Part shown: positions 1 through 13,400 of the stretch, one piece after another
Layout: every line of letters begins with the position of its first letter
How positions within the stretch are numbered: position 1 is the stretch's first letter
Source: Nematostella vectensis
Lineage: Eukaryota; Cnidaria; Anthozoa; Actiniaria; Edwardsiidae
NCBI RefSeq assembly: GCF_932526225.1
Contig: NC_064047.1
Span: 2,605,501-2,665,500, forward strand
Direction of reading: 5' to 3'
Length of the DNA: 60,000 nucleotides
Position numbers and translations under genes: made by a program
The notes under the pieces: generated by a model
Told to the model about the DNA's origin: nothing
Databases searched by the model: none
The model's input: only the letters and a program-made list of their open reading frames with translations

Positions 1-462
1 AAGTGAAGCATACAATTAACATGCTGAAAGTGAAGCATACAATTAACATGCTGAAAGTGAAGCATACAATTAACATGCTGAAAGTGAAGCATACAATTAA
101 CATGCTGAAAGTGAAGCATACAATTAACATGATGAAAGTGAAGCATACAATTAACATGCTGAAAGTGAAGCATACAATTAACATGCTGAAAGTGAAGCAT
201 ACAATTAACATGCTGAAAGTGAAGCATACAATTAACATGCTGAAAGTGAAGCATACAATTAACATGCTGAAAGTGAAGCATACAATTAACATGCTGAAAG
301 TGAAGCATACAATTAACATGCTGAAAGTGAAGCATACAATTAACATGCTGAAAGTGAAGCATACAATTAACATGCTGAAAGTGAAGCATACAATTAACAT
401 GCTGAAAGTGAAGCATACAATTAACATGCTGAAAGTGAAGCATACAATTAACATGCTGAAAG
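1..462 (+). repeat. 27-bp minisatellite (about 17 copies, cut by window start)
   Basis: The unit GTGAAGCATACAATTAACAT + GCTGAAA repeats almost perfectly; one copy has GATG for GCTG at 130. Because 27 is nine codons, it reads openly as VKHTINMLK, which I do not regard as protein. Confidence 0.95.
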
Positions 463-2656
463 GGCTTGGAATTATTTCACGTTTGTCGAGAAAACACCAG
501 ATTCTACATATTCACAAATGGCAAAATTTTGGAAGACTAGCTGGAAAACCAACAAAGAAAGTGGACTTTTTAACTTTAAATCCTCCACTATCTTTTAAGA
601 AATGTATAAGAGAGAAAGCCAAAACGATGCCTATCTGATACCATTATGCACTAGTCAATTGAAACCCCTACCCCCATGGTCCTGGAGAAGGGTGGAGGAT
701 TAGACTTGAACAAAACTGAGAAACGCTATGCCCCCACTCCATCTGGACAACACTGCAGTCAAATGCCCCTACACCTTGTGATACAAACTATGCAACTACC
801 TGACATTTAAGACAACAAGTCTTTTGAAATAAGACTTTGTCTTTCAATGCCAGTACACTTCAGTGAGTACATTTTTTATTTTGAATAACTAGGGAGCCTG
901 TAGATGCTAGTCACTTGTCCCCAAACCTCCAGGGTGGGGACGAGTCTTAGAGTAAAAAAACTGTCAATTCCCCCACCTCCTAGGGACAGATTCTCGTTCA
1001 AAATTGCTCTAAACCCCCATGTTAAAAACCCCAAACTTCCCCGGGACCATGGGGGTGGGGGTTGCAAATGATTAGTGCAGTCAAGGTCACTAGTGTGAAC
1101 CACCCTTCAGTAAACTTGAGAATTTTGGTGGCAAAAGGTTTGAAATTTGGATTGGAGTCTTGTTAACTTTGTGGTGCTCCTTTCCAGATCCAGTGAAAGA
1201 TGCCCCTAATTGTATTTTTCAGCATGAGACAAAGACATCTTAATGCATCCGCCTATACAAATTTTAAATTATACCTTTTTGGGAGCTCCTCTCTTTCCAG
1301 GATCTGTAAATTAAAAGTAAATATGATTTAGGACATTTTGCTACAGGGGCATCTGACAATACTGATCTCGGCTGTTACTCTTGGTCAGTATACTTTCTGA
1401 CCTTTCCCATGCAACTAGTAAAAATAGCTCCCTGATTTTTTCAACTAACAAAAAAAGTAAAATAAAAAAAACACTCACCAAGCTTAGCTTGTCAAGCAAA
1501 GTGATATTGCATTGTAAATAATGGACTTGTTGTTGTCCTAACGGCCTCTAATGATAGGAAAATTGGTGTTATCGGCCAAAAATGTCTTGGGGGGTGCGAA
1601 ATCCAAAAAAATGGACCATATTTTTACGGGGGGGGGGGGGGGGGGGGGGGGGAGGGAGGGAGGGAGTTCTCTGATAAAAATCTGACCACCCCTGAAAGAA
1701 CAAAAAGGGACATTTTTTGCTTTTACAGTATCTCCTAGGGAAGTTTATTGTCTGATTTGGCTACAAAAAAGTCTGACTTATGGATTGGTGACATACCAGA
1801 GTGATCTAGCTAATTATGCTTTATGATTTTGTCTACAAATAGCACGTCTATTGAGAACCGAAAGTGGGGGGGGGGCGTTCGCACCCCCTGCACCACCCCT
1901 GGGTACAGGCATGAACCAGCAACACAATTATCCAACAGTAAAAAAATGGCAGCATGAGCCTGAGGTCTATCTGGATTAAATAAGCTCTAGCCGAAATGCA
2001 TAATAGGGGCATATAATGCCGTCAAAGAATATCATTTTATCAGAATGCATTAGAATCACTGTGTGTGGACTTTGAGCTGTCATGACTATGGAATGCAAAA
2101 CACAATAATCAAGAAATTTATGCCACAGTGTGGGGTGGAGAGCGTACTGCATGACTCCAACCTCAGTGGGTTGCAAGGAGAACCTGCCTGTGTAGTCTGG
2201 CCCTAATCACACGAGATTGAACTCCAATCAATGGAAACTTTACTGTTAAGGTAAGGTTTGATTGCCAAATGTAAATGATCAATTGATTGAAGTCCCTAGC
2301 AGGGGGTACTTTCTGCAGGTTTCCAAACTCCATGCCCTGAACAGGGCACATAATTGTTGGACAATTTAGGGGTTTTGTCTTGAACAGAGAATGCTTTTCC
2401 CAGATTTGTTCCCTATAACAGTGTCTCTGTTTAAAAACCTCAGTGGTAAACCAATAGCCAAGCATGGGGTTGAGTACCAATTCAAATGTGGTTGATTGGT
2501 AGCCTACTCAGTATGATTTAGTTGACATTTTTTGTGAGCTTGATTGTTTTTAAAAGGGATGTTTGATTGACTTCAGGCAAACATTAGTTATGATAAGGCT
2601 TCAGTTAATGTGTTTATGCTATGGGGTGGTGCAATAACATATTGTAAATATAGGTA
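462..2656. other. Non-genic sequence right of the first 27-bp array
   Basis: It recurs nearly unchanged at 35190-37350 and 39206-41366. A minus-strand frame of about 105-114 codons (2163-2480; 36857-37201; 40873-41217) is open in all three, but near-identity of the copies makes this uninformative. No domain recognised. Confidence 0.5.
1622..1666 (+). repeat. Poly-G tract with GGGA repeats
   Basis: About 30 consecutive G, then GGGA repeats. The counterparts near 36351 and 40367 have only about 10-12 G. It could form G-quadruplexes; the length may also be a sequencing artefact. Confidence 0.85.
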
Positions 2657-3089
2657 CAGTAAACACCCGCATATAAGAACACACAATTTCAAAGATCAGA
2701 CTGATTATGTTCTTATTTATCAGATGCTTAGTGAAAAATCACCCTCAGGATGTTCTTAAATGTTCTTTTTTTTTAATTCAGTGTTGTACACTGTTGGTAG
2801 AAAAATTTAATCATGTTTTTGGACAATAACATAAATTGATGGAACAATGATTAAAAAAAACTAATGTTCAAATAGGTCTACTGTAATCAGTAATGTAACA
2901 AAACAGTAACAAGAAGGGTGCATGTTATAGTTCTTATGGTAATTCGTGTGATTTTGACACCCTTCCCATTTTATAAGAACATTTTTTCCTTTTCCAGGCT
3001 GACATTGTTCTTATAAAAGTGGTGTTTTTTTTGCCAAATTTCAGCCAGATGTTCTTAATTCGTGTGTTCTTATATGCAGGTGTTTGCTG
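2657..3089 (+). mobile_element. TA-flanked MITE (Tc1/mariner-like), copy A
   Basis: The ends CAGTAAACACCCGCATATAA and, inverted, TTATATGCAGGTGTTTGCTG form imperfect terminal inverted repeats of about 30 bp, flanked by TA on both sides. It has no coding capacity and the interior is AT-rich. The superfamily is inferred from the TA flank only. Confidence 0.75.
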
Positions 3090-3610
3090 TACAGTATCAG
3101 GCGCATACACAGGGGTTGCACAGGGTGCACTCACCCCCCTTGATACCTATGACTGCGCACCCACACTAGCCTGAGAATCAGTTATAATTCGCAAATCTAT
3201 ATAAAATAAAAAAAATATCAGGATCTCGTCGCCCAAATGGATTTTCGATCAAAAAGTAAAGTAAGCTTAGGTACTAAGTATTCTTGCAATGCACTATTAT
3301 AAAGTCTTCACAAAAATATCTCAATCTAAAGACAGCTAGAAAACAACGAAAAGAAAAGCTCCAACTTTTCACAATGCCTCTCTCTATTGCTCTGACAGTG
3401 GAAGTTTTTGCAAATATATGATTGGACCGGTACACGTGCTAGGCGTAAAACTCGTTTGACCTCGAATCATGCCCAATCAATGCGTCAAATAGCATTGCAT
3501 TTCAGATAAATCTATTCGGAGAGTAGTATATATTTAAGTAAAGTGCTAAGAAAACAAATTGAGTTTATAGCTCTCATGAAAACAACACAGAAATGATCCG
3601 AGTTTTCGTA

Positions 3611-4346
3611 ATTCCTCAAACCAACATAAACCACTGACACTGTTTTGTGTTTGGCATAAGAGAAGTTTATTATAAAATCACTACAAACTGATAAATGAAA
3701 AACTAAAATAATAATAATAAACCTCTCTGCCACCCTTCACACAAAGCCCAGGGTGGGAGGGCGGGAAAAATATGAGCTTGATATATAAACGTTGAAAAGA
3801 ACAAAGAATTATAGAGTGAAGCTGTGAACGTGTGCTAGCAATCAAGACTAGAGATAACTGAAATACAATATGCTGGCTTGAGCAATTAATCCCTTTAAGC
3901 TAGGTGCCCAAAGGGGGGTAAATTCCTCAACCCAACATAAACCACTGACACTGTTTTGTGTTTGGCATAAGAGAAGTTTATTATAAAATCACTACAAACT
4001 GATAAATGAAAAACTAAAATAATAATAATAAACCTCTCTGCCACCAAACCACCGGCCAAACAACAAAACAGTGCAGAAGGCCTAACTACTGGCCTGAATG
4101 GAAGCACGTAGCTGGGAAGCAAGCGCCAATTTTGATTGATTACTAAATTCTAAATACAATTTGTAAGAGTCACTAGCCCAATCACCATACAACTGTATCA
4201 ATTCCCCTGGTACTCCGTGGTAAGAACAAAGAATTATAGAGTGAAGCTGTGAACGTGTGCTAGCAATCAAGACTAGAGATAACTGAAATACAATATGCTG
4301 GCTTGAGCAATTAATCCCTTTAAGCTAGGTGCCCAAAGGGGGGTAA
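3611..4346. mobile_element. Compound repeat insertion specific to copy A
   Basis: Block X (3611-3734 and 3922-4045) and block Z (3799-3920 and 4224-4346) each occur twice as X-spacer-Z-X-spacer-Z, with different spacers (64 and 178 nt). Copy B has an empty site at about 42318 (TTTTCGTACTTACC). It looks like a non-autonomous element present as two tandem, unequally deleted copies. No inverted ends or coding region recognised. Confidence 0.7.
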
Positions 4347-4873
4347 CTTACCCGCCATGTTGTTTTGGCTTGTCAAGACATGCTGCGCAGAAAAGGAAGA
4401 AGTTTAGTACCATCTGCGCACATGACCGGCTTGATGTTATGAGTCAATTCAAGCGCATTTGATATTTGATCATAATCGTCAATTCATTTAAGCGATCATG
4501 TTGCCTCGTGCTAGCAAGGCATTCGTGTTCAGGCGTTAACAATAACTACGGCAGCGACAGCGAAAAGGTAACTCAGTTTTAAGTCAAATGCAGTTCTCGC
4601 TTCATTCCTTTCATTCATTTATTATTGACATAAGTTATTGTTTAGTTGTCATGCTTCAATAACTTACGGGGTTTTGCCAGTTGGAGAACCAGTCCGACTC
4701 GCTCGTTCTCCTTAGTTGCGTTAGCTCAAACTTTTCGAATACTTATCGATATATTCAATTTTAATTTGAAATCAGCTCAGCTGCTCCATACAAAAGTTAA
4801 CCAAGCTTCTGGGATTATATGTATGTTTTGATGAAGTTGTCATGATATTTTACACCAGACCGCTTAACACGCA

Positions 4874-5712
4874 CCAGACTGAAGTTAGTTCCTTATTCGC
4901 AGTTCCTTTTTCGTCTGTTTCCTTATTCGCTCAGTTCCTTATTCAAATCCGGGGGGTACTTACATAATACCTTTTAATTCGAGTTGAAACAGTATTTAGG
5001 CATAACAGTTTATTCAGAACAAGTCCAACAGCATTTTCTTCGGGTAAATTTGGATGCTTTAACGTGCTCGCTGCTAAGCGGAGCTGTGAACATGAGACTG
5101 TCTGCTACAAAAGGTCAAATTACGCAATGCGTGCAATCGCTTTCACAAATGAATCTAGCAAAAGAGAGGAAATCTACCTCTCATCTAATAAATGTATTTA
5201 TATCTTGGGCTTTCTTTCCAAACGCATTAATATATTTAGAGGAGAAATATTCACGCTTTACTCGACTATGTACGCGTGTAGAAGGAATTTGACCTTGCTA
5301 ACAAAACCACAATTTGACAGATAGTGCTTGTTGTCAATTAACACCTTGGCTACTAGATAAGGCTCTGACAAAACAAATAGATTAGTGCAGTGACAGGAAT
5401 AGGGAACTGTTCCTTATTCAAGTTAGTTTTCGCGAATAAGGAAATGGAATCTCCCAACGTCAGATTTCGTTTTACGACTTATCCGAATAAGGAATAGACT
5501 ATGAAGAGGACAGCAAAGCACGTTAAAGCAACCAAAATTACCCGACGAAAATGCTGTTGGACTCGTTCTGAATAAACTGTTATGCCTAAATACTGTTTCA
5601 ACTCGAATTAAAAGGTATTATGTAAGTACCCCCCCGGATTTGAATAAGGAACTGAGCGAATAAGGAAACAGACGAAAAAGGAACTGCGAATAAGGAACTA
5701 ACTTCACTCTGG
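4874..5712. mobile_element. Long-inverted-repeat (fold-back) element, internally deleted, copy A
   Basis: The ends are CCAGACTGAAGTTAGTTCCT and its inverted form with one mismatch (CCAGAGTGAAG). The inverted arms run about 170 nt and are dense in TTCCTTATTCG motifs. Relative to copy B, about 1.7 kb of the middle is missing between GAAGAGGA and CAGCAAAGCACG (near 5514). No transposase frame. Confidence 0.85.
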
Positions 5713-6274
5713 TTTATCATGCTACCAGCTTCTTTGTCATTCATTCATTCCATAGTTCTTCGAGGCGCGTTGTCAGCATCTGCTCTGGTTTTAAACGCTC
5801 AACCCACCCAGAGATATTTTGTGGCATATAAATATGTCTTGTCTTGCATACTCTTGACATATAAGTATGACAAATACAGTATGGGTGGCATAAGGAATGT
5901 AATGTATGCAAAGATTTGGATGCAAAGAAAATGGCCTTTTGACACGTGGTATTATTTATGTGAAATATATAGAGAAAAGATATGTGACATATAGTGGAGA
6001 AAAGAAGCAATATTCAATCCAACTGTTATTCAACATTCAACCCCTTATTTGACTGTATTCAATCACAATTGTTCAACTTTCAACCACTTCATTCAGTAGG
6101 GTGTGCATTTGCTTCTTTGAAAACACACACGTCGATTGATAAACCGGGCATATTTAATAGCCCCTGTGCACACTGCTAAGAATAATTATGCCAGCCAGAT
6201 AAATTAAAGAGAAGAGAAAGGACATTTGCTTTCAGGATGTATTTTAAAAAAATAAACTTTTTTTCTATTTTCAG

Positions 6275-6362
6275 CCTTACAACTATGAGCTCCGAGACCC
6301 CAGAGACGGAATGCAGTCCTTTTGACACAGAGATTTTTGATCTTGCCTGCCTTGGGCCTGCT
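6275..6362 (+). CDS. STRA6: STRA6-like copy A exon 1 (start codon exon)
   Basis: The acceptor TTTTCAG ends at 6274. ATG at 6285 opens 26 codons starting MSSETPETECSPFD, an acidic extracellular N-terminus without a signal peptide. The donor GTGAGT is at 6363, phase 0. The acceptor directly upstream of the ATG implies a 5' exon that I could not locate. Confidence 0.8.
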
Positions 6363-7389
6363 GTGAGTGACTAGTAGAATTAATTTATTACTGTTTATAT
6401 TGAATATACACTCCTTTTTTATAAGATCCTTTTTTTATGAGAACGTCCAGCCTGAGATTTCACCAAATTTTAAAAACATGCTAAGGACATGCCGAGGCAC
6501 AGATAGCAGATTTTTTTTTATTTTTTAGTCCTGATTCCGTTCTAAAATGCAGAATCAAATTGTGCTCATAGTAGCAACCTTACTATTGCTATTGATCATT
6601 AGTGTAATTCTCTTCCTAATAATTCATTGGGTATTTATCCCTATATACTCTAAAATTTAAGAACATCTTTAAGAACATTTTCAGTCTCAAAATGTCCCAA
6701 AAATAAAAACGAAAAATTTTAAACTGAAAATTAGACATTCTTATAAAAGAAAGTGTGTATTAGCGGCTTGATCTATCTGATAGTGAGCACGCGTACCATA
6801 CACACGAAAATGGGCTCCTGTAGTCTTTATTGGAATATTATATAATAACATTCAGACTTCTATTTATGTTGTTATCCTAATAATTAGAAACAAAATGTGA
6901 TCGCAATACAAATGAATATTCCTACGAAGTAATACATCCATGTGTAAAAAAAATCATTGACTTAACTATCTTGTTGTTAGTGGTGTTATTTTCAATGTTA
7001 AAATTATAATATGCTTTTTGTTGTAATAAATTGATAACAACACTATATTTCATTGATCTTATGTTATTTCCACAGTTTGCCATTCTTATAGGTCTTTCGT
7101 TCTTTGTAAAGAGAAAAAACTCACAAGTTTGCCGTGGTAGATTTGGAGTACTTATGTAAGTGATTTTCATTCCACTATCAATAAACAGATAAATGTGTGT
7201 AAAGGTAAGTTGAAAAAACAGGTGTTTTTATGATATTTACACAAAGTTTGAAACACAGAAACATTCTAAAAATAACTTACTTTTGGCCTAAATCTTTAAA
7301 AGGGGAAATCCTTGCAGTGATGTGCTACAGACAAGCTTGTTAAAGGCAATAAAGGCAACTAATCATGTGAAAACTTCTTGGCAACAGAT

Positions 7390-7430
<41 letters not shown>

Positions 7431-10400
7431 ACTTATTCAATATATCAAAAAAGGTTTTGATGTCAGAAAGGGCTTATTTTTATTAAGAAAATATTGTTTT
7501 TTTTTTCGTCGCTCTCTGGCTTGACCTAAGTGGAACTCGCCTTCAGTGAATAGCTGTGTCTCTTTGTTTACCGCAGTGATTTTAAACAGATACTAATCAG
7601 AATAACTAATCAGATACTAAAGATAAACTAATAGCAAAAGGGAAGGGGGGGTATTGTAGTCTTCTTAGCTGTTCCACTTGGGGTCTTCACTGTCAACAAC
7701 ATTCATTATGTCGGCGCCAAAAAGAACAAAAGTAAACTTTTGCTATTTAACGTTTAGAAATGTATAATATAGCCATTACCTGTATTGCACAGAAATTATC
7801 AAGCGCCTACAAAATATTCTAATCGGACATTAGTCTAGGATCAACACAAATTTCAGAAGTTGCTGTAAATAATTTAAGAAACTAAATGTCTTTCCATTGA
7901 TTCTAGCTGATTTTACTAGATAAATAGGAGTTTTTATTAATTTTTTTTATGAAGTTAACCCCCTTGGCTGAGTATCTGTTTAGTATCTGAATGATTAGTA
8001 TCTAGGATCACCGCGGTCTTTGTTTTCTGTCTCCATTTTTGTCAACCATATTAAATGTCCTTCCTCCTACTAAATGCACCTCTGTCAACAACACTCTATT
8101 TTTTTTTCTCTTTACTCTTTAAGTCCAATGAATTTCCTACAAGATCACCACAAGAACAGACTTATGTTTGCAATGGTGTTTGGGGCAGTTTCTGGATCCT
8201 GCATAAAACTTGCTGGCAATGTCCAGTCATATGCAGCTGCTTTCAATTCACCCTGGAAAAAAGGTGAACAATTTAACACAAACATCTTTGCTCAAATTTG
8301 CAAAATTGCTACCCTGTGAAAGCTTTCTGTACAGTACAACTCACCTTTTTATATATTTTTTCTATCACAGCATTTAAAAATGTTGCTATGGTCCTACTTT
8401 ATGTAGTCCTCAATTACCCATTCTTTGCTTGCTTGTCAACAAACCAGCAATTAGTAGGTGCTATACTCGGGATCGTCTACACTTTGCTGAGGTGAGTGAA
8501 GTAACTGAATAAAAACAGACGGAGGTGATTGTCTGCAAAACAATTTAACCCCTAAGGCAAAGCAAATTGGGTGTGGTCAAATGTCAGATCAGTTAAGCAC
8601 CCCCTTAGGAATAGCAACTGGTCGATTTTTACCCCCCATCCCGACCGTGTTATTTAAATCAATAATTGAACTACATGTTAAATTATAAATAATATAATAT
8701 AAATAATAAATACTTGTGAGAAGAAAGTTTATAGAAAACCCTCATCAATATAGGAGATAAGCTTTGTATCATAAGCTCACAGTCAGATTTAAATATTTCC
8801 GAATTTAGTAAGAGTCACATGATGAGAGTATGAGCATGCATAATATTCAGGCAGGCATGAGAGTGTGTAGGAGCCCTGATGAACTTATCATCTCTCCTGT
8901 GTGATAAACGTTACCCCATGAACTTATCATCTCTCCTGTGTGATAAATGTTACCTCATGAACTTATCATCTCTCCTGTGTGATAAATGTTACCTCATGAA
9001 CTTATCATCTCTCCTGTGTGATAAATGTTACCTCATGAACTTACCATCTCTCCTGTGTGATAAATGTTACCCCATGAACTTATCATCTCTCCTGTGTGAT
9101 AAATGTTACCCCATGAACTTATCATCTCTCCTGTGTGATAAATGTTACCTCATGAACTTATCATCTCTCCTGTGTGATAAATGTTACCTCATGAACTTAT
9201 CATCTCTCCTGTGTGATAAATGTTACCTCATGAACTTATCATCTCTCCTGTGTGATAAATGTTACCTCATAAACTTATCATCTCTCCTGTGTGATAAATG
9301 CTACCTCATGAACTTATCATCTCTCCTGTGTGATAAATGTTACCTCATGAACTTATTATCTATCCTGTGTGATAGATGTTACCATAGTTAATCCCCTCTA
9401 TTAACAGTGCGAAACATTGCCTCGAAATATTCGGGGGGGGGGAGGTACCATACAGAAATATTCAGGAAATGTTTTGGGACACAGCCATGCCCCTACTGGT
9501 CATTCCCTTATGATTCTTGAAAATATTGAAGGGGGGGCAAGTTCCCCCAGTTCCCCACCCCCTGCTACTGTGGTTAAGAATGTTGTTTCCGGCTTAAAAC
9601 TAAATTGAATGTACTTGTGATTGTAGGTTGGTTGGACTGTTGGTCGCAGTTTCCTACTGTACCAACCCATACAACGAGTTTGAGGTCAGTGCCAGTCAAA
9701 GAATTCATTTCCATTGACTAGAGGTGCTTTCAATAAAGTATTGTTATTAAACACGCCCGCTATAAAAGGGATGCTCCGCCCTCTTTTTCGCAAGCTCTCG
9801 CGCAAGTCGTCGTCATTCACATCCAGTGCTGACCTCTGAAACTGCCAGAAGAAAATATAGCAAAAAGTACGGCCATACGGCAAACTACGGCAACTTTAAA
9901 AAACACGATAATTGTTAAAAAAACTATCAGGCATTTTCGGGAAAGTGTTTGGAGCCAATTCTCTACAAAAACAAGAACAAAAATGGTAATTGAGAAATTA
10001 AATACTCAAACACGCTTGTTTGAATTGAAAAACAGAGTGCGTGCGCTCATTTGAAATAAAGTCATTCAGGTGCGGGCGCAGACAAACATAACAGGTTTGC
10101 AAAATTCATCACTTCAAAACCTAATTCCCCCTTATTTTTCGTTTTGTTATAAGAAAAGGCCAATAAATAGATTGTGTTTACTTGAATGGTGTGTTTTCAG
10201 CCGATTTTGAACTCTATTGCTTTCTACATCTACGGACTTCTGCACTGAGTGAAATCAAATGACGAATGATAGCTTGCCTTGCTTGGCATGTTCTTTTTAT
10301 AGTGCACGTTCGTGTTTAAACAAGGACCCGCGGTATGTCAAGTGCAGAGCTCCGTAAATATCCAAAAAGCAGAAGAAGGAAGGAATGTTCTGTATACACA

Positions 10401-13400
10401 AGACAATAACGGCGAGCAGCAACAACAAAAACTGTGTGCGCTCGTTTGAAATGACACTATTCTTTAGCCCGCATGTTCAAATAACAAAATCGCTTCATTC
10501 TCTATTTCTTATCTGTCCATTCACCAGAGAAAATTTAGTTGTCTTTGCACTTTTGATGTTAAAGACATTTTTCAAATGTGAACATATCTCTTTTGCTTCT
10601 TTTTCTTGAGCTCTGCACCCAACAGAGTCTAGCGAAAACGCTCCTTATACCGCAGGTCCTGGGACAGTTACCCGTCATCATTTGTCATATCATCTTGTTC
10701 CTCTGTTTTTGCCGATGTTTAACCAAGAAAATTCTAAAAAGAACGGAAATTACAAATCAGGTAAGACGTAGAACTTTGGTGAACTTCTCCTACCCTTGTA
10801 CAATATGATTCAAATTAGGCTGCATCAAGAGAGCATAAGATAAGAGAGGGACTCTTTGGTATTACCCACGCGCCATGTCGATTCCCATACTGGCTATTTT
10901 TAGTAACCACCACCCCACCACTGCGCGTGAGGATTTGTTCCTCTTTTTTTCCTAGTCCCCCGCGGGTCGCGCAATGTTCTTTTGCCAACTCGACAGAAAT
11001 GAAAAGAAATCATGAAAATTACCAAACTATGCTTAAGTAAGCAAGATTAGCAAATATACTCACAGAAAGCCAAATCCCTGAATAGCTCAACTGTTTTGCT
11101 TGTTTGAACGGCAAAAAAAGTGGTATTTGTCCCCACCCGAACCTCTCTCGCAGTAATATGAAGTAGGCCTTGACGTTTTTATATTCAGCATTGCAAGGGG
11201 TCCTCTAACCCTGATTTTGTACCCCTTTGATTGTTAATCCATTTTGTCACTTATAAGGCTTCGAGACATCCCTCAGTAGCTGAGGAACACGACAAAATCC
11301 ATGTGAGATTGTTACTTCGCAACCAGCTAGAATCAAGGTAGTGAAACCCTTACCGCCATTTACCATGTTCATTCCTGCTTTATAATCTTTTTATTGCTTT
11401 TATCATAAAAACATTCTCAGCGTAATTATTGCGATTTATTCAAAGTTTAAACATTCGCTCGCGACTGCAGGAGAATATGGATAAATCATGCGGTAATTTA
11501 AAGAAGGCCAATCACGCCGCCATTTTATGCTCCCGCTCAATGCCGAGTCACAAATAATCCATTTCCATCGGCCAATTCAAGTGATGAGTAACTGAGAAAC
11601 TTTCAATCAAATATAATTTAAAAAAGTATCATAGACTTCAATCATGGATGGTTATTTTGAATTTTATTTTGTATTTTTAATTATAAATAATAACAATGGA
11701 GAAGTTGATGACATTCTTCAAGGCCGTAGATCTTAAGCTGTGGCATCGCTGGAGTTCATTTATAACGATTAAAGAATGTGAATCAACCACTCCTGTTATT
11801 GTTTGTCATCAAAAATACAACGGTTAATCATCAATGAAACTTCAAAATAACAATCTACGAATAAAGTATAATACGTTATTGACGATTTTTGATTGAACAT
11901 GTCTTGGTAACTTGCTTGAATCAGCCGATGAAAATGGATTCTTTGTTTGACTCGTCATTGAGCGGGAGTATTAAATGGCGGCTTGATTAGCCTTCTTTAA
12001 GTATGTGAATAATTAGTACCTGTTGGCACCTTTCTGTCTTGAAACTGCCATTCGCCATCAGCTGTTTGCCGTTTGTACTGACAGCGTTTTTTGAATGAAG
12101 TGTATACGATAGAAGCTTTCTTTCGATGAAGGCTTCGATTCTTTTAGATGATGATATTGTAACAATCTTTTCTCTCCTGACTATTTTATGTTCACTTTCT
12201 TTTTTGCCTTCCATAGCACGGTGAACACGGATCGGTGGTACATCAAGTTACTGAAAAAGATCTACACCACAAGAACCGGTATGCTGTGCTCTTCCTTGTG
12301 GAAGGAAGGAGATAGATAAGAAATACTCAAAAGTGTATTCACTTTCCATTATTGTTAATTTTATTATCGCATTGCATTTGACAAAATTCTTGATTGACTC
12401 ATCTTTATTGCATTTGCATTTGAACGGCACATAAAGAGAGTGGCGCATGACATTCGTAACGCATTAAATTCACATACTTTGAAACCTACAGCTAAATTAT
12501 TTCCAATTGATTTTGATTCGTTCAAGCCAGGTCCATATAGTCGTAACAGTCGTAAGAGTCGTCTGTTAAAAATTCCTCGCGACCCTTACGACTATATGGA
12601 ATCTCTGACGACTGTGACACTACCCATCGCTTCAGTTTTATCTGTCATAAGGGTCGTCCCATCGAGTGTTTCCAAATAGTCCTAAGGGTCGGGAGGGATT
12701 TTTTGTAGACCACTGTTACGACTGCTATGACTATATGGAAACCAGGCTTTAGAGAGGTCAAGGTTTACTGCTTGAAATTAGCCCCCCTCCTTTTTCTACT
12801 ATTGTTTCCTTCTTACCGATGCCCACTGTGCCTCTTTCACAGACTTCAAGTTTTCCACGCAGATCGTGAGCACGTTTGCAGTGATCGCTGTGTCTATCTA
12901 TGCTGTAAGTCAAAAATAAGTGACGTGTAGTCTATGTGTTTACTTACAACCAGGGCCGTAGCAGGGGGTGGGGCATTAGGGGTACGTCCCCCCTAATATT
13001 CTCACAAATTTTATGTAAATGACAAGTAGGAGCGTGGCTGTGCCCCTCCAATATTTTCTTATAAATGTTTATGTAGTGTGCCCTCCCCCCTCCCCATATT
13101 TTGAGGCCTGCTACAGGATTGACAACCAAGCATAAAAGAGAGCAGCCTAAAAAAAGAACATACGCTGGGAATTTGGTGTCTTCTCAAAATCTAGTCTGTG
13201 TAGCAAGCGCTAAGGACTCGGGAAAATGAGGGTTAGACCAGTCGCGTCTGGAGAGAATGATGGATCGATTGCCTCGTTTTATTCTCGCTTCTTTCTCAAC
13301 CCTTCGTGTTTGCTACGCAGGCTACTCAAAATCGAGTTTGCAAAATGAAGTTTACAAATTGCAGGAAAAAAATCAGGCTGGTTCCCATATGATCGAACGC

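Larger units (their letters stand above)
3090..6274 (+). other. Upstream region of STRA6-like copy A
   Basis: No supported gene here. It holds the compound insert at 3611-4346 and the fold-back element at 4874-5712. The promoter and 5' UTR exon of the gene may lie here, but I see no convincing core promoter. Confidence 0.5.

Noticed and set aside
3-638. VKHTINMLK repeat frames at the three 27-bp arrays
   Set aside because: The unit length is divisible by three and free of stops; there is no conserved non-repeat domain, and the frame tails are just flanking sequence.
2163-2480. Conserved minus-strand gene of about 105-114 codons in three copies
   Set aside because: The copies are near-identical through recent duplication, so open frames carry no evidence of selection; no domain recognised.
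8877-9390. CRISPR array
   Set aside because: Units are head-to-tail without unique spacers, in animal DNA; this and the other regular arrays are minisatellites.
8879-9391. MNLSSLLCDKCYL repeat frames in intron 4
   Set aside because: They lie inside an intron of a well-supported gene and are produced by a 39-bp minisatellite; copy numbers differ between A and B.
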